A DNA stretch of 12,899 nt from Rodentolepis nana (GCA_900617975.1 UZAE01014655.1:1-12899), one strand, 5' to 3'. Counted from the stretch's first letter, positions 1 through 10,435 are shown. Notes: generated by a model not told the origin, from the letters alone. Translations and numbers: made by a program.

Positions 1-291
1 TCTGATGGCTATCATTAGCCCTTTAGTTAACTTCAGGCTTCACAGAGGGCAAGGAATATCAAATTGAAAAAAGTCGAGAGGGGGGAACAGAAGAGTGTTT
101 CAAAGATGTAAGAGACAGACACAAAGGTAGATGAAAGGTGAGGTGAGTACTGTAAAATAGTCGAATATGCCATAGAGTGAGGTGATGGTAGTTTGAAGTG
201 AGAAGTCAACTGCCAGTTAATAGACTTTTTTCCGTATGAGTATACGCTGCCCAGGGTGCATCACGTGGAGGTAAGTCTATTGCACATCCCC
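1..291 (-). mobile_element. SINE-like repeat, copy A (3' end cut by window start)
   Basis: This is the first of six copies of one repeat, all with their sense strand on minus. Left to right on + it shows catTAGCCCTTTAGTTAAC, CTTCAGGCTTCACAGAGG, the tract GTCGAGAGGGGGG, GTGAGGTGAGTACTGT, GAAGTGAGAAGTCAACTGCC, AATAGACTTTTTT and, at the 5' end of the element, GGAGGTAAGTCTATTGCACA. The tail half that normally reads (TTTA)n TATCAAATGGCAGG lies before base 1, so no target-site duplication can be tested. The shared right end with the other copies defines the family's 5' terminus. Confidence 0.85.
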
Positions 292-2223
<1,932 letters not shown>

Positions 2224-2581
2224 GAGAAATACTTTAAAACAAAGGCATTAAAATCGATTTCTTGGCAAAGTATTTAAAATACTTAGATTAAATTATTCAC
2301 TGCAGAGTTTACTAAGAGAGATATTTTTGATAAGTTGAGGTTAAGACAGTTTGCGCATATTTGTTGACACGAATATTAGGCCTCCTGATTTGAAACAATT
2401 ATGATTAAATTAATGAAATTAAATTATGATTAAAACAACTAAAAAAATGTCTGCTCAATTCTTAGTTACCTAAATGAAACTTACCTTGATATTAATTGGG
2501 TAAATTAAAAATTATCCCTAAATAGGTGCTATGTAGCACAAACTCGATATTCAATAATTATTGTTAATCTGATTATATTAT

Positions 2582-2867
2582 TATTATTTCAAATGGCATT
2601 CTTTATGATATTTATCATTAGCCCATAAACTTTCACTTCAGCTTCCCCCATGGGTGGGGGGTACATTTATAGCAGTTAATTAATAGCAGTTCATTAGCTG
2701 TCTTCTTGCTTCCCAGTATCTCTGGCTTTCCGTCGTTGTCTTTAGAGCTGGACACCGAATCAGTTGGGTCTTCTCCATTTCCTCCTGTAGGTTACATAGG
2801 GGGCATGTGGGTTGAGTGTATACTTCCAATCTGTGAAGGTGTTCTGCCAAGCAATCGTGTCCGGTAC
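2582..2867 (-). mobile_element. 5'-truncated non-LTR retrotransposon (LINE) remnant
   Basis: The remnant is about 286 bp, read on minus. It holds the last ~61 codons of a LINE ORF2, a short 3' UTR and an (AAT)n tail at 2582-2591 that continues into the left duplication. A 17-bp duplication, TAATCTGATTATATTAT at 2565-2581 and the same with one change at 2868-2884, flanks it exactly. It is therefore a bona fide target-primed insertion with strong 5' truncation. The last ~60 bp before the tail (ctgaagt, GGGCTAATGATAA, TGCCATTTGA) match the tail of the SINE-like repeats in the other introns. Confidence 0.88.
2680..2866 (-). pseudogene. C-terminal fragment of LINE reverse transcriptase polyprotein
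   Basis: On minus the frame reads TGHDCLAEHLHRLEVYTQ, then PTCPLCNLQEEMEKTQLIRC, PALKTTTESQRYWEARRQLM and NCY before a TAA stop (2680-2682). The TGHDCLxEHLHR block and the CPLC...C zinc-knuckle-like block are the hallmark C-terminus of a widespread family of arthropod non-LTR elements, downstream of the RT domain and RNase H-like region. The expected His in EKTHLIRC-type sequences is Gln here (EKTQLIRC). There is no frameshift or stop in the preserved part. With no RT domain or start codon it cannot be functional; it is a fossil of the C-terminus only. I cannot name the exact clade without a search. Confidence 0.85.
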
Positions 2868-3551
2868 TAATCTGATGATATTATCAGGAAGATTTGGTGA
2901 AATAGGCAAAAACAAGCCACAATTAATGCCATTTTCGTCGGATACTCCTACAACCTGGAATCAATTTGTTTTTCTGAAATGACGTTCCTCAGAACAGGCA
3001 CTAATAAATAAATATGTAAATGCCTTATTTTTACCAGCTGTCTAAAAATTCGTCAATAATATTCAGCTAGGAATGTTTACACTTTTCTTTCGTTCGAAAA
3101 TCAACAATGGAATCGATAAAGGCCATTTTAGGGCCTTGAGACGGTAAAGTTCCATTGGTTAATCGTCATATTCATGAATGAATATGAATTGTTTAGCGCC
3201 TGTAAAACATGAAATTGTGCCGATAGGAATTAAGGAAAGAGTGCTTCTGGTCAGGAGATAACAAAGTTGAACGGCTTCACTGTTGCCCGATTATAAAGTT
3301 TCGTCTATTTACATCCAAGGGGATGGGGGGGAATAGGATTTATAAGCTCAAACGATCGATATCTTGCTAACAAAGTAACCTTACTCATATGGGCATGAAA
3401 CAGGTGACTTATGATTCGCGAAAGCCTCATCTCAGGTGATCATCCATATCAGAGTTCAAAGGTTGAAAATCCACTTCATGGAAGCTGGTTTAGATTTGCG
3501 AGCTTCGCTAGAGTCAAAAAAAATCGTATTGCTTTCAGGGTATCGCATTAA

Positions 3552-3905
<354 letters not shown>

Positions 3906-3980
3906 TCACTGAAATGCTCGTTAGTGTGTTAAACATCTGCTCCTCGGATGAACTCTTTGCCGACGACGTGGAAGATGATA
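3906..3980 (+). CDS. CanA: Calcineurin A exon c: end of the B-binding helix and acidic linker
   Basis: Twenty-four full codons read TEMLVSVLNICSSDELFADD plus VEDD, with a shared Val codon at the 5' end and a shared Thr codon at the 3' end. TEMLVSVLNI completes the amphipathic helix gripped by calcineurin B. The following SSDELFADDVEDD is the acidic, normally disordered linker to the calmodulin-binding segment; it is the part that differs most from vertebrate proteins (SDDELGSEEDGFDG as remembered). The acceptor is cattTCAG|TC (3902-3905) and the donor GATA|GTGAGT (GT at 3981), both canonical. The frame stays open past the donor to a stop at 4028-4030, so an ORF finder reports a longer hybrid ORF (3809-4030) whose two ends are intronic. 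Confidence 0.95.
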
Positions 3981-4289
3981 GTGAGTTCGTTGGGGCATCA
4001 AAAAAAGGGGCATTGAAATTAGATCTTTAGATCAAAATTTTGTATTCTCCACGTTTAAATAGTATTAATAAGTTTGTTAGTCTGTATGCAGTATCAATCA
4101 CTTAAATATCTGGTCGTTAAGACATAAACAGAACACCTAGATCAGAGTCTACACCATGTTTTAACACCTTTCAATGCTAAAAAGGCGATAATTTGAAGTA
4201 CGAATTCGCTTTACTTAATTGGTTTTTTTTTGTTTAGACATCTTCTTGAATTTGCCTTTTCTGTGTTAATGCGCGCCATTATTTTTCAG
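3981..4289 (+). other. Intron between exons c and d (309 bp)
   Basis: Canonical GTGAGT...tttttcag intron whose length is divisible by three but which contains an in-frame TAG at 4028-4030. Retention would add 16 residues after EDD and end the protein just before the calmodulin-binding segment. No repeat or other feature was seen in it. Confidence 0.85.
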
Positions 4290-4371
4290 CCAACATGAAC
4301 GTTCGCAAAGACGTGATCAAGGGAAAAATTCGTGCCATTGGCAAGATGGCAAGGGTATTCACTCTTCTAAG
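4290..4371 (+). CDS. CanA: Calcineurin A exon d: calmodulin-binding segment
   Basis: Twenty-six codons, starting NMNVRKDVIKGKIRAIGKMA and ending RVFTLL, form the basic amphipathic helix that binds Ca2+/calmodulin and so relieves autoinhibition. KIRAIGKMARVF is unchanged from the vertebrate sequence as I remember it; the flanks differ slightly (NMNV for TAAA, KDVIKG for KEVIRN, TLL for SVL). The acceptor is atttttcag|CC (AG at 4288-4289) and the donor CTAAG|GTAAAT (GT at 4372-4373). The exon ends after two bases of an Arg codon (AG), completed by A at 10436, about 6.1 kb downstream in this assembly. Confidence 0.97.
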
Positions 4372-4511
4372 GTAAATGTTTTTTTGGCAACAGTTGTTAT
4401 ATTTTGCCTTTTTATAAAGAAGCAGCATGTGTCTTTCTTTAGTGTATTGAGAAGTATGTTCAGGGGTCACGCGCCTAAATTAAATACTGTGCGCATATTG
4501 AAACAAATCAA

Positions 4512-4529
4512 GGGGGGGGGGGTGTGTGT
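4512..4529. repeat. G11 run followed by (TG)n
   Basis: Eleven G in a row (4512-4522) run into TGTGTGT. It is a simple-sequence tract in the intron just after exon d, liable to length error in sequencing. Confidence 0.85.
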
Positions 4530-4708
4530 AGGCAGAGTAGCATCCCACGAGGGTGTTTAGCGGTGAATGGAGAATCGAGGGTTCTTCCTGCTTAGTAAAT
4601 ACATGTACCTGGAGGGGAAGAGTATGTGAATGATTAGAACGATCGGAAGGTCCAATTTTAAAGATCTCTGTTTATTTATCTCGATCAAAAGACCTCGGTA
4701 TCTGGTAT

Positions 4709-5044
4709 TTATTTATAGCAAATGGCAGGCGTTTTGATAGTTATCATAAGCCCTTTAGTTAACTTCGGGCTTCATAGTGAAGAGGAGGAGGAACATCAAA
4801 GTGCCAAGATGTCGAGAGGGGCGTCAGAATAGTGATTCACGTATTTAAACGAAGCAGACAGACACAAGGGCAGAGAAAAGGTAAGATGAGTACTGTGGAA
4901 GTAGTCGAATATGACTTACAGTGGGTTAATGGCAGTTTGAAGTCAGAAGTCAATAGCCGGTTTATAGACTTTTTTGCTGTATGAGTATACGCTGCCCAGG
5001 GTGCATCACGTGAAGGTAAGTCTATCGCCCACCCCCCACCCCCA
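4709..5044 (-). mobile_element. SINE-like repeat, copy B
   Basis: About 336 bp. On + it starts TTATTTATAGCAAATGGCAGGC and ends AAGGTAAGTCTATCGCCCACC, so the 5' end of the element is on the right. Diverged direct repeats flank it: GGTATCTGGTAT at 4697-4708 and GGTACCTGATAT at 5045-5056 (10 of 12 identical), which fit a decayed target-site duplication. An 82-codon minus-strand open frame (4837-5085) covers the element's 5' half but is not kept in other copies, so I treat it as chance. Confidence 0.85.
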
Positions 5045-7101
5045 GGTACCTGATATAATATATTCGATCGATTTGGGGGAGCCATTGTTTTCTAGACGGT
5101 GACATAAAGTGGATTTACAGAGGAAAAAGTCGACTAAAGAGTCGATAGTCATTAAAATTTGGATGGTAAATATAAATTAGTACGATGCTTAATGAGTAAT
5201 TATGAGAAATACTTTTTGGTTAACTTGCGCCCTTCATTACACTTCATCATTACCATATCTACTCAAGATTTGTCACCTGAGATGTGTACGCTATTGACGT
5301 AAAATTGAATAAATTCAGCTTTATTTTAAAACCCCTTCGTAAATCATTACACGAATGACTCTTTTAGAAATGACTATTGACTCATCTATGAAGTGAATAC
5401 ATGCTATCTTGCATTAACGATTGGTACTTAGGTATTATCTGATGACTGTCGAAATGAACCTTTATTGGAAGAGAGCAGAATGGAGAAAATCATTTCACTT
5501 TGTAATTTATTTTAATTACATTAGTTATATGGTTGTTTAATTTCAAAAGGAAAGGATTTGTTAAGTGCCAAGCCCAAATTCCTTCATCCACTGAAGACTT
5601 TGGTGGAGTTTCCGAATAAAGGGTTTTTTGAAAGCCAATTTCGTTGGGGGCATTGTAAAAACAAGTTAATTGTTACAAGCTGGCGCATATTACGATGGAA
5701 GCTATAATTACGTATAAGACTGAAATAATTGCAGAATTGAACTCCCACATATGAAATATTTAGCATCTCCTAACCTCTTTGCATGAAACGATGTCCACGA
5801 ACCTTGCGCCTCTCTTGTAGGATGACTTTTTAAGTTTCTTTTTTGTTGCAAAAATTCACATTTCCATTTTTTGATCAGAGATTTGTTTCTATAACATCTG
5901 AAATATTTGGTCTACTGGCTATCATTGGGTCAAAAATGCTATGTATCGAAGCAAATGTGGAGGGGGGGTTTGAAAAATATTTCAAAAATTCTTTCAAAAA
6001 TCTAAATTTTTTGATGATAAATTATGGATTAATCTCGTCATTTGATCCATTCCACTACTCAGAAAAGTCTTTGTCAGAGTCACGTTGTGAATATTAGACA
6101 AAAGATTCTAATTTTACTTAAAGTTTTTATTGCAAACTTTGAATTCCGGGCATTAAAGAAAGTCGTAAAATATTTAGAAAAAGTCTCTTCTCGCCTTATT
6201 ACTTATAAAATTAATGAGATGTCACAAAGGTTCTCTAGTTCCCAATAGATTTCCTGCTTGAATATGACAACTGAGCTGATCAGAAGGGCTCAAGAAGGTC
6301 TCAAACTATCTTTCAATTAAAAAACCTGAAATATTTGGCTGAAATATCTTCCATTGTGACTTCCAGACACCTGGAGTTGGCAATGCCAGTACCTTGCATA
6401 GATTCTGTGTTTCTGCTCAGGACATCGACCTCCCGACAAATGTAAAGCTTGTTTCTATAAATAATGAGGCATTAGTCATTACCTAAACTCATTAGACGGT
6501 CTTGGATAGCCCTAACCCTTTCAGTCATTAGTTGAAATGGACTAATCGGAAGCTTTCAAGTGCGCTCGCCTAAACTGTATCCTCCTAGCTCTATTGATGT
6601 CAATTAATGAATTCTCTGTGTACCCGAGGGACCATGGAGTGGGTATTTACCAAGATAAAAAATCAAGGTATCATTTAATCGAATATTGTTACAAATTGGG
6701 GTAAAAAATCGCTGAAGTGGAAATAAATATTACATAATTTAAATATGCAATAAAATTTGGCGCAAAGAAGTCTATTTATGGCGCGAATTTGGGACTTTTG
6801 TAAGTAAAACAAATTCCCTTTCATTTTTAAATGCGTGCTTATAACAGATATGAACTTAATTAGGAGTGTGGCAATATGAGCAGATACTTAAAAAAAATAA
6901 CGCTAGGGACAAATTATTCATCATTCGACCCTGCACTAATGAAATGTAAGTGCCTCGGTTATGACTACCCAAATTCTAACACTTCTTGTTATAGTCTATT
7001 GTGACAAACAGGCAGAGAGATGCGTCAATGTCATTCCTTACTTCACGACCCCCGGGGTTGATTAAAGTACACACTGGGGATGGGATTGCCACGCTTGGCA
7101 A

Positions 7102-7655
7102 TGAATTCAAAGTAAAGGGTGATAATAACACTGAAATATCACTTCCAGAATTGGCAGGCGTCTTGATGGTTATCATTAGCCCTTTAGTTGACTTCCGGCT
7201 TCACAGAGGGGAAGGAACATCAAAGTGAAAAAAGTCGAGAGGGGGGGGGGACCGAAGAGTGTTTCAAAGATGTAAGAGACAAACACAAAGGTAGAACAAA
7301 GGTGAGGTGAGTACTGTGGAAATAGTCGAATATGGCATAGAGTGAGGTGATGGTAGTTTGAAGTGAGAAGTCAACTGCCAGTCAATAGACTTTTTTGCCG
7401 TATGAATATACCTTGCCCAGGGTGCACCACATGGATATAAGTCTATCGCACACCCCTACACTGAAATATCACTTCCAGAATTGACATCCATTTTGGGATG
7501 AGTTAGGTTAAGGCTATGTGGATGAACTCTCCTTCTTTCTGTCCCCATTATTTGAAATAGATGAAATCAATTGCAAACCAATGATCCTGTTTCAAATGAG
7601 AATAACAAAGCACAAACTATGACGTACAAGTTAGGAGATTAAAGGCTGGTAAGAT
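7102..7655. repeat. 554-bp exact direct duplication, first copy
   Basis: Every base from TGAATTCAAAG (7102) to GGTAAGAT (7655) recurs at 9263-9816, a constant offset of 2161, including the ten-G run. The copy ends directly at an N (7656). It contains SINE-like copy C with its flanks. Exact identity over non-coding DNA, bounded by Ns, points to unmerged contig ends more than to a real duplication. Confidence 0.95.
7154..7457 (-). mobile_element. SINE-like repeat, copy C (tail-less)
   Basis: About 304 bp. The + strand left edge is GCAGGCGTCTTGATGG and the right edge ATAAGTCTATCGCACACCCC. It lacks the usual (TTTA)n TATCAAATG tail. A perfect 26-bp direct repeat flanks it at 7128-7153 and 7458-7483 (beginning ACACTGAAATATCACTTCC), an unusually long target-site duplication. 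Its flanks and body recur exactly at 9263-9816. Confidence 0.85.
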
Positions 7656-7656
7656 N
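7656..7656. other. Ambiguous base N at probable contig junction
   Basis: The N directly follows the first copy of the 554-bp exact duplication; sequence on the two sides does not continue as it does after the second copy. Confidence 0.9.
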
Positions 7657-7671
7657 CCCCCACCAATCCCC

Positions 7672-7691
7672 CTCTTTCTCTCTCTCTCTCC
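7672..7691. repeat. CT-rich microsatellite
   Basis: (CT)n with one TTT interruption, right after the N at 7656. A related short (CT)n tract occurs at about 9921-9932, after the second duplicate copy. Confidence 0.8.
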
Positions 7692-7941
7692 TGCGCAGGA
7701 ATTTGAAGCCCTGTATCCAAGTGCCCAATTCGTAGGTCACCTATTACTCTTACAAAAATGTAATTTCTAATGCAAGGATGAAATTGACCTGAATAATAAG
7801 GAGGTATCCAAAACAATACCAACGACCTTAAATCTTTGAAATTTTCCACATTATATAAAGTTAGCATTCCATTATCGACGTAACGGCAAACAAGTTCGTA
7901 ATTTCCCTTGTGGCGAGGCAAAAAATTTTCCAATCAGGTGT

Positions 7942-7967
7942 GGAGGGGGTTTTTTTTGGGGGGGGGG
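7942..7967. repeat. G5-T8-G10 homopolymer tract
   Basis: GGAGGGGG, then eight T, then ten G, in the middle piece between the two Ns. Homopolymer lengths here are likely inexact. Confidence 0.8.
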
Positions 7968-8797
7968 AGTGAAGATAGGGTGAAAGTTGGCAATATGGAT
8001 GGGTTCAAAATATCCTAATTGGCACAAATTGGCACTTCGTGCCTTCATATTTGAATATTTGCTACAAACTTTAATTTGTGTCCGCAAAGTCGATGAAGTT
8101 AAATGATAAGTCATGATGTTTCCTCCTTTCTTCCCACATATCAAAAAATCATATTAAATCATAAATATCAATAAATAAATATAAATGAACTTTTGCCGAT
8201 AGTACTTAACCAGGTAAGATTACATAAACATTAGATAACCTCGTTTAACTTACACAAGGATTAGAATTTCAAAAAACTGATAACTTATAAATCTATGTTT
8301 GCTTGTATACTAACTCGAAATCACTGTATAAAATGGCAATAAAACAACCTATTCAAATTGATTTAATTTTTAAATATGAATGCGTAAATAGGTACTGGGC
8401 ATTATCAAAAATCGTCAATGAATATATAATTTTATAAGTTTAAGTTCAGTGTGGGACAGTTGGAGCACTGTCTAGTTGCTTATTTATAGACTGTAGCGAA
8501 GACAGTCTGAGAATTGCCCAGTCTCAAGGTCGTAAAATTTTCAAGGAATATATAATTAAATTGAAAAAATAACAATGAAAATGTATTTATTGCTTTGATA
8601 GACCGAATTAAATGGATTTGCAAGACTAGATTTCTGCTAGATGAATTTGAAGCTTGTTGAAGCCTTTAACAAATGAAGCAAATGTCATTTCAGTGGGAAT
8701 CAATTGATCCCTCAAATAAATACTACAGTTATAAATAACGCGTGCCACTGTTATTATGCAAGTAATACCTTTATGACACACAAACTTTGACAACATT

Positions 8798-9115
8798 ATT
8801 TATTTATTTATATCAAATGGTGGTTATCATTAGCCCTTTAGTTGACTTCAGGCTCCACAGAGGAGGAGATGGGACATCAAAGTGAAACAAGTCGAGAGGG
8901 AGAGGGGGAACAGAAGAGAGTTTCAAAGATGTAAAAGAGACAGACACAAAAGTTGAAAAAGGTGAGATGAGTATTGTGTAGTGGTGTAATATGACATACA
9001 GTGGGGTGATGGTAGTTTGAAGTCAGAAGTCAACTGCCAGTTAATAGACTTCTTTGTCGTATGAGTAGACGTTGCCCAGGGCGCACCACGTGGAGGTAAG
9101 TCTATCGCACACCCC
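8798..9115 (-). mobile_element. SINE-like repeat, copy D, with perfect target-site duplication
   Basis: About 318 bp. The + strand shows ATTTATTTATTTATATCAAATGG (the reverse of an (AAAT)n tail) on the left and GGAGGTAAGTCTATCGCACACCCC on the right. ACTTTGACAACATT lies on both sides (8784-8797 and 9116-9129), a perfect 14-bp target-site duplication that fixes both ends of the element. It lacks about 13 bp next to the tail (CAGGCGTCTTGAT in others). This is the best copy for defining the family. The duplication shows the insertion is intact, though this copy lies in the piece between the two Ns and may not belong at this position. Confidence 0.92.
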
Positions 9116-9261
9116 ACTTTGACAACATTTAGGTTGGAAATTACGCATTTCATGGCGTTTGCTTGTATCAAGTAGGGAAACGTGTAAGTAGAGTCTGAAG
9201 TTAGTGTATGCTGGTAAGGCAAGCTCACAAACAGTCTTGTTGCCTGGCGAATGTCTAATTT

Positions 9262-9262
9262 N
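9262..9262. other. Ambiguous base N at probable contig junction
   Basis: The N comes directly before the second copy of the 554-bp exact duplication, which starts at 9263. Confidence 0.9.
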
Positions 9263-9816
9263 TGAATTCAAAGTAAAGGGTGATAATAACACTGAAATAT
9301 CACTTCCAGAATTGGCAGGCGTCTTGATGGTTATCATTAGCCCTTTAGTTGACTTCCGGCTTCACAGAGGGGAAGGAACATCAAAGTGAAAAAAGTCGAG
9401 AGGGGGGGGGGACCGAAGAGTGTTTCAAAGATGTAAGAGACAAACACAAAGGTAGAACAAAGGTGAGGTGAGTACTGTGGAAATAGTCGAATATGGCATA
9501 GAGTGAGGTGATGGTAGTTTGAAGTGAGAAGTCAACTGCCAGTCAATAGACTTTTTTGCCGTATGAATATACCTTGCCCAGGGTGCACCACATGGATATA
9601 AGTCTATCGCACACCCCTACACTGAAATATCACTTCCAGAATTGACATCCATTTTGGGATGAGTTAGGTTAAGGCTATGTGGATGAACTCTCCTTCTTTC
9701 TGTCCCCATTATTTGAAATAGATGAAATCAATTGCAAACCAATGATCCTGTTTCAAATGAGAATAACAAAGCACAAACTATGACGTACAAGTTAGGAGAT
9801 TAAAGGCTGGTAAGAT
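9263..9816. repeat. 554-bp exact direct duplication, second copy
   Basis: Identical to 7102-7655 base for base. After it the sequence continues GGTTAAAGGCAGG without a break, whereas the first copy ends at an N. The arrangement is end-of-contig, N, unrelated 1605-bp piece, N, start-of-next-contig. Confidence 0.95.
9315..9618 (-). mobile_element. SINE-like repeat, copy E (identical to copy C)
   Basis: Same 304 bp and same 26-bp flanking repeats as copy C, because it lies within the exact duplication. Two independent insertions would not share flanks, so C and E are one insertion event, duplicated in the genome or only in the assembly. Confidence 0.85.
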
Positions 9817-10435
9817 GGTTAAAGGCAGGTGTGTAATGAAAATGAAATATGCGTGAAGAAGGCGACAGTGAATCCAAATCAATAATCGATATACATGCGT
9901 GCTTTGGGAACAGGCAAAGGCTCTCTCTCTCTCCCCATTATATTTCGCAAATCTACAAGTCACAGAACAGAGCATAAACTTGTCTTTCATTGGTGCTTTT
10001 GGAGAAGTTTTAAGAAAGTACAACTATTTAACCAGTCTATTAAGTTTAAATTATGAGCTTTGTCGCGTCATAGTTATACTCTTCAAGATACAAATCTTGA
10101 CGATATGAGAATTCTTGGCAAATAATAGGGCCATCTCTGTCGAAAAAAAGGCATTAATCTTGATGCCATCAGCTGTACACACACGCAAAAACTTAAGCCT
10201 TTATGACATTGGAACGAATTTTTATGATGCATTGTTCCTCTTAGTCTTCACAAGTGGGGGGTACAACAAGATCCTTTTTTTCATTGAAATTCAAGAAGCT
10301 TCAATATAAGATAGTGTGTTGGGTTCTCCGTTTGCAGTAACGAATTAGCCGATCTTTTTAACTCCTGAAATATGTTGCCTGCCTTTCTGATCATCAAATT
10401 AAAAAAAAGATGGATCATTTTTCTATTTTTTTTAG

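Larger units (their letters stand above)
4372..10435 (+). other. Large intron between exons d and e (about 6.1 kb as assembled)
   Basis: The intron runs from GTAAAT to tttttttag. It contains SINE-like copies B, C, D and E, a G-run with a TG repeat (4512-4529), a CT tract (7672-7691), a T8-G10 tract (7950-7967) and two single-N ambiguities (7656, 9262). The rest, including 5057-7100 and 9817-10435, is AT-rich; its open stretches (5843-6097, 6042-6248, 10115-10309) show no recognisable protein. The true length may be about 2.2 kb less if the 554-bp exact duplication is an assembly artefact. Confidence 0.85.

Noticed and set aside
4837..5085. 82-codon minus open frame in SINE copy B, with a similar peptide from copy D
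   Set aside because: The frame has an early stop in copy A and no similarity to reverse transcriptase or any known protein, so it is more likely chance openness in a non-coding repeat.
5843..6248. Two overlapping open frames (84 and 68 codons) in the large intron
   Set aside because: Composition follows the AT-rich background, there is no domain, and they lie inside an intron of a gene on the same strand.
7631..8144. Minus open frames of 100 and 90 codons near the first N
   Set aside because: One crosses the N, both are compositionally odd (poly-Pro/Lys from homopolymer tracts), and no domain is visible.
8798..9115. tRNA-derived head in the SINE
   Set aside because: Only a weak B-box-like word and no correctly spaced A box were seen, so I do not assign a tRNA origin.
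9041..9389. Open frames crossing the N at 9262
   Set aside because: They are chimeras across a probable contig junction and the SINE copies.
10115..10309. 64-codon open frame just upstream of exon e
   Set aside because: No similarity to calcineurin or any recognised family; exon e starts in its own frame at a clear acceptor further downstream.
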